From the NCBI RefSeq assembly GCF_016888125.1, contig NZ_JACSWA010000426.1:1-53378 (forward strand): 53,378 nt of DNA, read 5' to 3'. How positions within the stretch are numbered: position 1 is the stretch's first letter; the number at the start of each line of letters is the position of its first letter. Shown here one piece after another: positions 7,760-14,979 of the stretch. This stretch comes from Spirulina sp. CCY15215. Lineage in GTDB: Bacteria > Cyanobacteriota > Cyanobacteriia > Cyanobacteriales > Spirulinaceae. The position numbers and the translations under genes were made by a program. The notes under the pieces are model-generated. The model had not been told where the DNA came from, made no database searches, and saw only the letters and a program-made list of their open reading frames with translations.

Positions 7760-8362
7760 CTAATCAAGTTTATCTTTCAAACTAACTGCTGTTTTTCCTG
7801 TTAATAACCACAAAAATGCTCGTCCCCCATCCCGCGCCGTTTTAGACAATGGTTCTGGTTTTCCTGCTGACTCCACAACTATTGGTTTGAGAATAATTCC
7901 TCGACTACCAAACACAATTTCTCCGACAATTCTGGCCCGGCGCATATGGTTTTTTGACGTGACTAAATAAACGCTTTTAACTCCTGCCATCTGTAATTGA
8001 TCTACTGATGTCGTAAAATTGGTGACAGTATCCTGTGCCGTATAATCGAGGTGAATGCGATCGCCTTCTATTCCGGCTTTATCAAATACACCTCGCACAT
8101 ATCCTTCTGGACTTCCCGAAGATACCCAGATATCTAATTCGGGATTGTCTTTTGCTAATTCTGCGGCTTCCCACTCTCGTTTTTCCAGTCCTCCTAACAC
8201 AAAAACATCATCGGGTTGTACCAAGACGCTTTGTAATTCTTTATAAGCAAAAAAAAGCGCAACAATTAAGGCAGGAAGTAACCAAAAAAACGATCGCCTT
8301 TTACCCTGTTGACAAGAAGTTGTACTGGGAAAAAACTGATGAGATGTAAACTTTAAAACCAT
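7760..8362 (-). CDS. YdcF/SanA family (DUF218) membrane-anchored protein
   Basis: A 200-residue protein with one N-terminal membrane helix (FFWLLPALIVALFFAY, about residues 25-42) and a DUF218 domain. Landmarks are VFVLGGLEKRE, WVSSGSPEGYV, DYTAQDTVTNF and LVTSKNHMRRA. ElyC/SanA/YdcF proteins are linked to cell-envelope processes in other bacteria, but the biochemical activity is not settled. It is convergent with argF. Upstream, its ATG is directly preceded on the coding strand by three CTGATAA heptamers (8362-8382), with no room for a classical ribosome-binding site. Confidence 0.8.
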   Translation of the reverse strand: MVLKFTSHQFFPSTTSCQQGKRRSFFWLLPALIVALFFAYKELQSVLVQPDDVFVLGGLEKREWEAAELAKDNPELDIWVSSGSPEGYVRGVFDKAGIEGDRIHLDYTAQDTVTNFTTSVDQLQMAGVKSVYLVTSKNHMRRARIVGEIVFGSRGIILKPIVVESAGKPEPLSKTARDGGRAFLWLLTGKTAVSLKDKLD

Positions 8363-8382
8363 TATCAGTTATCAGTTATCAG
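8362..8382. repeat. Heptamer tandem repeat TTATCAG x3 abutting a start codon
   Basis: Three exact copies on the plus strand; on the minus strand this reads CTGATAA x3 and overlaps the ATG of the YdcF-like gene. It resembles the short tandemly repeated repetitive (STRR) sequences known in cyanobacteria. Confidence 0.85.
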
Positions 8383-8390
8383 TGACTAAT

Positions 8391-8435
8391 ATTGATAAAA
8401 ACAGGATTGATAAGAACAGGATTGATAAGAACGGG
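8391..8435. repeat. 15-base tandem repeat x3 at the 3' end of the tRNA gene
   Basis: ATTGATAAAAACAGG, ATTGATAAGAACAGG and ATTGATAAGAACGGG follow one another without a gap; the last unit runs into the acceptor stem of tRNA-Arg (3' end about 8432). It may reflect slippage or an old integration scar; no function is evident. Confidence 0.8.
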
Positions 8436-8468
8436 ACTGGCCGGATTCGAACCGGCGACCTAGCGCTT

Positions 8469-9315
8469 CAGATTGGTGTGAGTTTCCCCACTCTCTGGAC
8501 TATTCCTTCATCTTAGGTGTTTTTTCGCACCCTTAGATGGTAGCCGTTGTGTTGTAGGAGGTTTCAATTTTATAGAGCATACTGGGGTGAATATAAGGCC
8601 GAAGAAATGTACAAAATTGCTTTCCAGCTTTTGTTCCTAAGCGCAAACGATAAAAATTTCTCGTTTTACTTAATCCCCAGTGAATATCCCAAACTTCCGC
8701 AAAATAAGCTGTAATTATTTCACTTTCTATTTGAGATGTGCGGGTATTCAGGAAAATTTCTAAGGCACAAATGCGATCGCCTCTTCTTTTGAAAGATTTT
8801 GAGCCTTTATCCATGAACCAGATTGCTATTCCTTGAGGAGTCAAAAAATCAAGAAATTTGCGTGAAATTTTTTGACTTTGATTTTCTTCTCGGTACAGCC
8901 GTTTGATTAATATCCTCGTTAAAGGAATCAATTTAGGTTCGATGCGGAGGGCGATTTTTCCTGTTTTTAAGCTCTTGCGATCGCAAGATACAGGTTTCCG
9001 CGTAATGCCTTCGAGGAGACTTTTCTTAAACAGAAGATATTCCTCTTGTGGGAGAGAATGTTGAATGAAAAAATTATCGCCATTTTTTCTTCCCCATCCC
9101 AACAGCATTCCCGCTAAAATTCCCCGTTGCTCTTTTTTTGATGAGGCATTAAAGTCCATCTCCTTTAACTCTCTACAACCAGTCTCTGCACCTTCCGAAG
9201 AAATGAAGAATTTCCCCGACTTGGCTCAAGATTACCCTATTCCTTAAGGAACTTAGGCTTCCTTGAGTTTGACTACATTCACATCTGAAGTTTCCCTCAG
9301 ACTGCCCGACAGTTC
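8469..9315 (-). ncRNA. Group I intron (about 847 nt) in tRNA-Arg(CCU)
   Basis: The intron begins right after U36 of the tRNA and ends in G (CCAATCTG then exon AAGCGC), the expected terminal guanosine. A P1 helix is visible: exon UCCU pairs with intron GGGA, placing the required U-G pair at the splice site, and ACUG/CAGU closes the hairpin. Core sequences typical of cyanobacterial tRNA introns follow: AATCTTGAGCCAAG (P/P4 region), GGAAGGTGCAGAGACT (Q-R, 5' strand of P7) and, near the 3' end, AAGGAATAGTCC (S, 3' strand of P7). A LAGLIDADG reading frame at 8533-9159 fills the interval between the two P7 strands; its stop lies close to the 3' core. Self-splicing is expected but not shown. Confidence 0.88.
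8533..9159 (-). CDS. Intron-encoded LAGLIDADG protein, catalytic residues apparently lost
   Basis: A 208-residue protein inside the group I intron. Two LAGLIDADG helices are recognisable: RGILAGMLLGWGRKNG (residues about 12-27) and GIAIWFMDKGSKSF (about residue 110). In active homing endonucleases the residue before the final Gly of each motif is an acidic metal ligand; here it is Trp (LGWG) in the first and Lys (MDKG) in the second. The rest of the protein is uninterrupted and has the basic composition of an RNA/DNA binder. It may act as an intron maturase or be an endonuclease in early decay. The ATG at 9159 is immediately preceded by AAAGGAG with no spacer; the frame stays open upstream to a TGA inside the intron core without another good start. 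Confidence 0.82.
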   Translation of the reverse strand: MDFNASSKKEQRGILAGMLLGWGRKNGDNFFIQHSLPQEEYLLFKKSLLEGITRKPVSCDRKSLKTGKIALRIEPKLIPLTRILIKRLYREENQSQKISRKFLDFLTPQGIAIWFMDKGSKSFKRRGDRICALEIFLNTRTSQIESEIITAYFAEVWDIHWGLSKTRNFYRLRLGTKAGKQFCTFLRPYIHPSMLYKIETSYNTTATI

Positions 9316-9532
9316 AGGAGGCGCTTGCTCTATCCTACTGAGCCACAGCCCCTTATCAGCGCGATCGCAACCCAAGGGGTGCAACCGCTTCTCCCAAAGT
9401 TCAGATTCATTGAGAGAATTAGTGCATATTCTAGCAGGACTTTTGGATTTTCTGTTAGAAATTCTTCGGAAAAATCGACGAAACCCTTGCCTTATGCTAT
9501 GTTAAGGAAACAATAATCACGGCAAATCGACC

Positions 9533-9976
9533 ATGTATGGAGCTAAAAAGCCACAACCTGATTCAGAGAATGAAGTTTGGAAATACCATCTCGATCGCTT
9601 TGCTGACGAGTATCGACATCAATTAGCTGCTTTGAGTTGGGGACTGCATTTACAAAACCCCGCCAGCAAGGAAACCTTGGGTTTAGATTTACAACCCACC
9701 CCGCATTTTGTCTTTTGTTCCCAGGAAGCGCTGGAAACCTTCAATCGCAATACAGACAACCAAATGCAGGAGGCGATCGGCTTGATTGATGCCCATAAAC
9801 CCGAAACAGAGGTGCTGATTATCGCCATTGGTACGGGTCAAATTAAGCTCCTCTACTTTGAACCGGATATACCTCCTCCCATCTGTTTTGAGCGATCGCA
9901 GGAGACAACAGAGGCTCTTATCCCACAACTTGAGGAACATCTAAAAACTATACTGGAGAAAGCCGACTCTCCTTGA
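9533..9976 (+). CDS. Conserved hypothetical protein
   Basis: 147 residues with no signal peptide or membrane segment; not recognised as a named family. The sequence looks like a compact mixed alpha/beta domain: an N-terminal helix (YHLDRFADEYRHQLAALSWGL), a middle beta strand EVLIIAIGTGQIKLLYFEP and a C-terminal amphipathic helix TEALIPQLEEHLKTILEKA. The codon pattern and HIP1 content match neighbouring genes. It lies just beyond the 5' end of the split tRNA gene, divergent from it, and appears to be transcribed alone. Confidence 0.65.
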   Translation: MYGAKKPQPDSENEVWKYHLDRFADEYRHQLAALSWGLHLQNPASKETLGLDLQPTPHFVFCSQEALETFNRNTDNQMQEAIGLIDAHKPETEVLIIAIGTGQIKLLYFEPDIPPPICFERSQETTEALIPQLEEHLKTILEKADSP

Positions 9977-10340
9977 GAAAGAATTGTAGGCAGTTTATGG
10001 GGAATGCGATCGAGATCGCGACTAAAGGCGATCGAACTCTCAGACAAACCCTAGCTCTCTTGTTATCCTCCCTAAATTAGACTCGGTATAAATTCGGATA
10101 GTCTCGGTTTTATCGATATAATTAAACCAAAACCAACCTAAAATCTACCAAAAACCTTGATAGCAGAGATTGAAACTCGATACTGGTAGCAAGTTTTCCC
10201 AAATTATTCCTGACCTGACCTTGTTTGCCATGCAACTTGTAATTAGAGTATCCTAGCCCATCTCAATCGAGCGATCGCTGATCCCCAGCCAAGTCAAGTC
10301 ACCCATTATTTGACCGTTTAACCCCCCATCAACATTACCT
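9977..10340. other. Intergenic region, 364 bases, with a possible promoter for the MBL-fold gene
   Basis: No gene is seen. A candidate sigma-70-type promoter is TTGCCA (10225-10230), an 18-base spacer and TATCCT (10249-10254), about 85 bases before the MBL-fold gene. HIP1 cores occur at both ends of the region. Confidence 0.35.
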
Positions 10341-11219
10341 ATGGCCAACCAATCCAATCGATTCACAATTAACTTTTGGGGAGTTCGCGGAAGCATTCCC
10401 TGTCCAGGTGTAGAAACTGTCCGTTATGGCGGTAATACCCCTTGTATTGAAATGGTCGTTGGCAGCGAACGCTTGATCTTTGATGGCGGTACGGGATTGC
10501 GAGTTTTGGGTCAATCGCTGCTGCGACAAATGCCCATAGAGGCACAGATCTTTTTTACCCATTCTCATTGGGATCACATTCAAGGATTTCCTTTTTTCAC
10601 CCCTGCTTTTATTAAGGGAAATCGCTTTAATATTTATGGTGCTGTAGCCCCCAATGGTTCGACCATTAAGCAGCGCCATCACGACCAAATGTTACATCCT
10701 AATTTTCCTGTTCCCTTGCAAATCATGCAGGCAGAATTACAATTCTACGATTTGGATATTGGCGAAAAATTACTGATTGGGGAAGTGCTAGTTGAAAATG
10801 CTAAACTCAATCATCCAGGGGAGGCGATCGGATATCGCGTCAGTTGGCAAGGATTAACGGTAGCTTATGTCACCGATACGGAACATTTCCCCGATCGCCT
10901 TGATGAAAATGTACTGCACTTAGCTGAGAACGCTGATGTTCTCATTATTGATGCAACCTATACAGACGCAGAATACTACGATAAAAAGACGAGTAAAGTA
11001 GGTTGGGGACATTCAACTTGGCAAGAAGCTGTTAAAATTGCTCGTACTGCCAAAGTTAAGAAATTAGTCATCTTTCATCACGATCCCCTACACAATGATG
11101 ATTTTTTAGATACTGTGAGCAAAGAGGTTGCAGCCGCTTATCCAGGGGCGATTTTAGCCCGGGAAGGCGAGTCCATTGAATTGATTCCCCTTGCCAAAAA
11201 CCTACAGATGATTAGTTGA
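10341..11219 (+). CDS. MBL-fold metallo-hydrolase
   Basis: A 292-residue metallo-beta-lactamase-fold enzyme. Metal ligands are visible in THSHWDHIQGFPFF (HxHxDH), a later NHPGEAIGYR histidine, the central Asp in YVTDTEHFPD and the C-terminal HHDPLHNDD. The opening NFWGVRGSIPCPG and GGNTPCIE are typical of the cyanobacterial/bacterial group near RNase Z and PhnP-type phosphodiesterases, so a phosphodiester substrate is plausible but unproven. It is monocistronic; the stop codon overlaps the first of three AGTTGAT heptamers. Confidence 0.88.
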   Translation: MANQSNRFTINFWGVRGSIPCPGVETVRYGGNTPCIEMVVGSERLIFDGGTGLRVLGQSLLRQMPIEAQIFFTHSHWDHIQGFPFFTPAFIKGNRFNIYGAVAPNGSTIKQRHHDQMLHPNFPVPLQIMQAELQFYDLDIGEKLLIGEVLVENAKLNHPGEAIGYRVSWQGLTVAYVTDTEHFPDRLDENVLHLAENADVLIIDATYTDAEYYDKKTSKVGWGHSTWQEAVKIARTAKVKKLVIFHHDPLHNDDFLDTVSKEVAAAYPGAILAREGESIELIPLAKNLQMIS

Positions 11220-11234
11220 TAGTTGATAGTTAAT
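11214..11234. repeat. Heptamer repeat AGTTGAT x2 plus AGTTAAT at a stop codon
   Basis: Three consecutive heptamers start inside the last codons of the MBL-fold gene; the TGA stop (11217-11219) is part of the first unit. Confidence 0.75.
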
Positions 11235-11256
11235 TAGATTACACTTATTTAATGAT

Positions 11257-11646
11257 TTAATTGCCGCAATAGACAATCAAATCGATTTCTACGTCGCCCA
11301 TTCCCGCTAAACCGACAACTCCTATTGTTGTTCGGCAGGGCATTTTTCCATCCTGAAAATAGGATGAATATATTTTATTAACGGTATCAAAATAGCGCAT
11401 ATCGGTAATAAAAACTCGCGCCATTACCGCTTTATCTAAACTTGTTCCTGCTTCCGCTAAAACTAACTTTAAATTTTCCATCACCTGTCTTACTTGCTCT
11501 GCGATCGCGTCAATCAACATCTCTCCCGTGTCTGGATCTTCTGAAAGTTGACCTGTCACAAACAGAAAATCTCCCGCGCGAATAGCATGGGGAAACGAGC
11601 CAAATAAAGGCAATTTTCCATCCTGAAGGATGATTCTCTCAAACAT
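11257..11646 (-). CDS. RidA family (YjgF/UK114) enamine/imine deaminase-type protein
   Basis: A 129-residue RidA-fold protein. RidA members hydrolyse reactive enamine/imine intermediates such as 2-aminoacrylate released by PLP enzymes. Family landmarks are FGSFPHAIRAGDFLFVTGQL near the N terminus, QVRQVMENLKLVLAEAGTSLD and the active-site arginine in CRTTIGV. It is the last gene of a minus-strand run moaE / ferredoxin / FG-GAP / RidA with short gaps, so co-transcription is likely, although a functional link is not obvious. Confidence 0.92.
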   Translation of the reverse strand: MFERIILQDGKLPLFGSFPHAIRAGDFLFVTGQLSEDPDTGEMLIDAIAEQVRQVMENLKLVLAEAGTSLDKAVMARVFITDMRYFDTVNKIYSSYFQDGKMPCRTTIGVVGLAGMGDVEIDLIVYCGN

Positions 11647-11681
11647 TATTCACATCTTCCTATTGACAATTATAATTAACA

Positions 11682-12632
11682 TTACCATTCCCGTACCTCA
11701 GACAATTTTACGGCAATTCCCGTTTTATTGACCACAATGGCATCAGCGCGACCATTCCCAGTAATATCAGCAAAATCAGTACTGACGTTACCATAATAAA
11801 TTCCTTGGATCCAGGTTTCATTCGGTGCAAATGCTGAACCGGTAGACCGTCTTATGGTTACGCCATCTCGATTAACCACAATAGCATCAGCCTTACCATC
11901 TCCCGTTACATCGGCAAAAAAAGCACCAATTTCACCAACATAAGCATTATCCGTCCAAGTTTCCTTCATGCCAAACCGATCGCCCCGCGATCGCTGCACA
12001 CTAATGCCCGTATTCTTAACAATAATGGCATCGGCGCGACCATCTCCGGTTACATCTGCAAAATATATGCCGCGATCGCCAGCATATTCCCCCTCAACCC
12101 AAGTTTCATTGGCTAAAAATTTAGTTCCTGTCGATCGCCCCACACCAATGCCATTATCATTGACGACAATAGCATCGGCTTTACCATCTCCCGTTACATC
12201 CGCAAAAAATGTCCCTTTTGTGCCGTAATAAGGACTACCGACCCAAGTTTGAGGGGGGGCAAAATCTGATAATGTTGCTAGACTGACTCCAATGCCACTG
12301 TTATTGACAATAATGGCATCGGCGCGACCATCCCCCGTAACATCGGTAAAGAAATTTCCCTTTTCTCCTACATAAGCACGATTAAGCCAAGGTTCAACCT
12401 CGGCAAAACTATACCCAGTAGAACGCCTGATCGTAATACCCCTATCATTAACGGCGATCGCATCAGCACGACCATCCCCCGTAACATCGGCAAAAAAGAT
12501 ACCGCGTTCGCCATAATAAGGGCTATCCAACCAAGATTGTGTATTGCCAAATTGAGCGAGTTTTACTCCCAATATACTCAAAACGGCAACCCCAACAACA
12601 ACAACGGCAGCAACTTTATAATTGATTTTCAT
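11682..12632 (-). CDS. Membrane-anchored or secreted FG-GAP/VCBS repeat protein
   Basis: 316 residues: an N-terminal hydrophobic helix (VAAVVVVGVAVLSILGV, residues 7-23) that is either a signal or an anchor, then six consecutive repeats. The first five units are exactly 48 residues (39-278) and the sixth is truncated to 38. Each repeat has FFADVTGDGRADAIVVN, a Ca-binding DxTGDGxxD loop. Such repeats form beta-propellers on the outside of the membrane; integrin-type propellers usually have seven blades, so six is notable. No enzymatic domain is attached. The sixth repeat carries TGNG in place of TGDG, a weakened site. Confidence 0.85.
   Translation of the reverse strand: MKINYKVAAVVVVGVAVLSILGVKLAQFGNTQSWLDSPYYGERGIFFADVTGDGRADAIAVNDRGITIRRSTGYSFAEVEPWLNRAYVGEKGNFFTDVTGDGRADAIIVNNSGIGVSLATLSDFAPPQTWVGSPYYGTKGTFFADVTGDGKADAIVVNDNGIGVGRSTGTKFLANETWVEGEYAGDRGIYFADVTGDGRADAIIVKNTGISVQRSRGDRFGMKETWTDNAYVGEIGAFFADVTGDGKADAIVVNRDGVTIRRSTGSAFAPNETWIQGIYYGNVSTDFADITGNGRADAIVVNKTGIAVKLSEVREW
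11685..12518 (-). repeat. Five complete 144-base tandem repeats plus a partial sixth within the FG-GAP gene
   Basis: Units run 12518-12375, 12374-12231, 12230-12087, 12086-11943, 11942-11799 and partial 11798-11685. The core encoding DVTGDG(R/K)ADAI is the most conserved part. The constant 144-base period indicates expansion by duplication. Confidence 0.85.
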
Positions 12633-12646
12633 GGGTCAAAGCCGTG

Positions 12647-12955
12647 CTACGAGAAAATATAGTACGAATGAATGCGAGGATGCAATTTTTCTGCAACGGG
12701 TTTGCCCTCGTGCAGATGTTGTTGGACAATGCGAGGTATATCTTCTGGGGAAAGGCGACAGTACCATGTTTCTTCGGGAATAATGCGGACATTAGGAGCC
12801 ATATTACATTGTCCCAAACAATCCGACGCAACAACTTCAACATTATCAGGGAGATCCGCAGCTTGAAAGGCTTCTAACAATGCTTTTGCGCCTCGAGCCA
12901 GACAGGTACAATTCTGACAAACGAGAACAGTGCGTTGCTTTTGTGAGGAGTTCAT
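12647..12955 (-). CDS. Thioredoxin-like [2Fe-2S] ferredoxin domain protein
   Basis: 102 residues. VCQNCTCLARGA near the N terminus and ASDCLGQCNMAP about 35 residues later supply the four cluster cysteines of the thioredoxin-like [2Fe-2S] ferredoxin fold (NuoE C-terminal/Aquifex Fd type), with one additional Cys. Electron partner unknown. It lies 11 bases after moaE on the same strand and 14 bases before the FG-GAP gene, so it is probably in an operon with moaE. Confidence 0.85.
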   Translation of the reverse strand: MNSSQKQRTVLVCQNCTCLARGAKALLEAFQAADLPDNVEVVASDCLGQCNMAPNVRIIPEETWYCRLSPEDIPRIVQQHLHEGKPVAEKLHPRIHSYYIFS

Positions 12956-12966
12956 TTTTGCTTAAT

Positions 12967-13473
12967 TTAACAGTTTCCTTGTTCTTGTTCGCACGCTCCA
13001 ATACTAACCCAACTGCTTGACCCATCTGCCCAATGCTCTTTTTTCCAAATGGGGGCATTATGTTTTAAAGTATCGATCGCATGACGACAAGCTGCAAAGG
13101 CTTCGGCACGATGAGGACAACCCACAGCAACTAAAACGCTTATTTCGCCTACTTTTAAGCGTCCGATGCGATGATGGATAACAATACGATTGGTATCCGG
13201 CCAAGTTTGGCGAATATCCGTAGCAATTTGTTGAAAAATTGCGATCGCCATTGGCTCATAAGCCTGATATTCTAGGAGCGTAACCGGTTGTCCGTCGGTG
13301 CGATCGCGCACTGTACCGCTCATGACGACAATGGCACCATTAGCAGCACTATCAGCCAAATGATAAACATTTTCGAGAGAGAGAGGGGCAAAAGTTATTT
13401 TTAAGCTATCTTCTGCGCGATCGCCCGCGATCGTCTGACTCGGGATAGACTGGGAATCAAAGACAAGACTCAT
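12967..13473 (-). CDS. moaE: Molybdopterin synthase catalytic subunit
   Basis: 168 residues. MoaE, with MoaD as sulfur donor, converts precursor Z (cPMP) to molybdopterin for molybdenum cofactor synthesis. Family motifs are GAIVVMSGTVRDRTDG, LEYQAYEPMA, HRIGRLKVGE, VGCPHRAEAF and IDTLKHNAPIWKKE with the catalytic lysines. A non-conserved N-terminal extension of about 25 residues is present. No moaD or other Mo-cofactor gene lies in the window, so the partner is encoded elsewhere. Confidence 0.95.
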   Translation of the reverse strand: MSLVFDSQSIPSQTIAGDRAEDSLKITFAPLSLENVYHLADSAANGAIVVMSGTVRDRTDGQPVTLLEYQAYEPMAIAIFQQIATDIRQTWPDTNRIVIHHRIGRLKVGEISVLVAVGCPHRAEAFAACRHAIDTLKHNAPIWKKEHWADGSSSWVSIGACEQEQGNC

Positions 13474-13570
13474 AGCAAATGATCGTTGAGATGGGACTGA
13501 TAACTTGTGCCTTGTTACGTTCTTCTATTCTAACAACGATCGAGAGATTAGATTCAATCAACAGCATTCA

Positions 13571-14968
13571 ATGAATGGAGCAATGCAGCGTTATAAAACA
13601 CTCAAAAAATTGGGAGAATGTCCCGATCAGAACACAGTTACATTTCTGGCATTAGATACCATTACCCAGAAAACAGTTGTTGTGAAAAAAATTAATTTAT
13701 CAACAACAGAAGCAAACAACATTCTCATTAAACAATATCAGGACAGGGTTACAAGTTTACAAGAGCTAAAACATCCAGGGATTCCCCATTATCTTCATAC
13801 TTATAAGGATGCAGATTCATTTTATGTTGTTCGAGAATACCTCGAACTCGGTTCTCTTGCTGAAATTGGAACGATCTCTTCGGATAACCTCAAAAAAATT
13901 ATTCTTTCTCTCCTTGATATTTTAATTTATTTACAAAAGAAAGTTCCTCATGTTTTGCATCAAAACCTGAAACCGGAAAATATTTTTATCGATTCTCATT
14001 TTACGGTCTATCTCGTAGATTTTAAAATTACTGATCGCCTCCCTCATGAAATAGATGGGAATATTGGTTTTCTATCTCCGGAACAAAGAAGAGGACAAAA
14101 AAGTAGTAAATCAACAGATTTGTATAGTACTGGTGCTACAATCCTTTGTATTTTAACGAATACAAAATCCCAGAATATTACCCGACTTATTAATCAAGAA
14201 AATCGCTTTGTTTTCCGAGATAGATTGATTCATCTAAACTCAGATTTTTTGGATTGGCTTGAGAAAATGGTTAAGCTAAATCCCCAAGATCGCCATCTCT
14301 CAGCTATTAAAGCTAAAGCAATTTTCAAACAAATCTCCATTGAAAAAATACAAGAAGTTGTTTTGAAACATCCAGGCTTAATTTTTAAGTCTACAAAAAT
14401 CAAAGAAAAACTAACTAAAACTCTCAGAGTTAAACGTTCACTTCCGACTTCAGTACAGGAAGGAATTTGGGAAGTTGCTCCCCATCCAGGGGATTTTGCA
14501 GCAACTCCTCGCGCTCATCCTTGGATTTCCATCACTCCTTCTCATTTTCATCGCTCTCAATCAAATTACAAGGTGATAATTGATACAAACTATTTGATTT
14601 TAGGACAACTTTACGAACGTTATCTAGTCTTACACACTTTTTCTCCTCAAGAAATAAAATATCTCATTCCTTTGCAAGTTAGAACCGCTAATATTGAGCA
14701 AGATTCTCGGCAAACGGCTGCACTTTTTCCTTCACCGAGACAGTTGTTTTTTCCAGCTTCAACAGCAAAACAAAAACAATCTTACGATCTCTCAGAAGAC
14801 GAGATACAATTAGCACTGACTCGCTACGGGACTCCAACTTGGACAGAAGAAGATTTTCAAAACTTGCTGAAGAAATTGGGAGAAGCGGGATATGGTTGGT
14901 TGACCAGTGAAGGAATTTATCAACAATTGGAGAAGATGAAAGAGAGCTTTCCCTCTCATAATCCCTAA
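13571..14968 (+). CDS. Serine/threonine-kinase-fold protein, probable pseudokinase
   Basis: 465 residues from ATG 13571 (the frame is open from GTG 13505, but kinase homology starts with MQRYKTLKKLGE). The N-terminal 270 residues have the kinase fold: TVVVKKINL with the ATP-site Lys, FLSPEQRRG (APE-like) and DLYSTGATI. The catalytic loop reads HQNLKPENIF instead of HRDLKPEN, so the general-base Asp is Asn, and the Mg loop is DFKI rather than DFG. Residues about 300-465 form a C-terminal region of unknown function ending in a helical segment (DEIQLALTRYGTPTWTEEDF). It is predicted inactive or non-canonical. Divergent from moaE and nearly abutting GtrA tail to tail, without a visible terminator. 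Confidence 0.75.
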   Translation: MNGAMQRYKTLKKLGECPDQNTVTFLALDTITQKTVVVKKINLSTTEANNILIKQYQDRVTSLQELKHPGIPHYLHTYKDADSFYVVREYLELGSLAEIGTISSDNLKKIILSLLDILIYLQKKVPHVLHQNLKPENIFIDSHFTVYLVDFKITDRLPHEIDGNIGFLSPEQRRGQKSSKSTDLYSTGATILCILTNTKSQNITRLINQENRFVFRDRLIHLNSDFLDWLEKMVKLNPQDRHLSAIKAKAIFKQISIEKIQEVVLKHPGLIFKSTKIKEKLTKTLRVKRSLPTSVQEGIWEVAPHPGDFAATPRAHPWISITPSHFHRSQSNYKVIIDTNYLILGQLYERYLVLHTFSPQEIKYLIPLQVRTANIEQDSRQTAALFPSPRQLFFPASTAKQKQSYDLSEDEIQLALTRYGTPTWTEEDFQNLLKKLGEAGYGWLTSEGIYQQLEKMKESFPSHNP

Positions 14969-14979
14969 ACAATAGGAAC

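Larger units (their letters stand above)
8432..9352 (-). tRNA. tRNA-Arg(CCU), interrupted in the anticodon loop by a group I intron
   Basis: The two exons fold into a complete cloverleaf. 5' exon, 9352 to 9316: GGGGCTG acceptor strand, D arm GCTC-loop-GAGC, anticodon stem AGCGC, loop start CTCCT. 3' exon, 8468 to 8432: AA then GCGCT, variable loop AGGTC, T arm GCCGG-TTCGAAT-CCGGC, and CAGTCCC, which closes with the 5' strand with one G-U pair. The anticodon CCU reads AGG (Arg). CCA is not encoded. The intron lies between anticodon base 36 (U) and base 37 (A), a site used by known group I introns in bacterial tRNA-Arg(CCU). Exon ends are inferred from folding and could shift by one or two bases. 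Confidence 0.93.

Noticed and set aside
8533-9159. A fully active homing endonuclease
   Set aside because: Both expected catalytic acidic positions are replaced (Trp, Lys), so activity should not be assumed.
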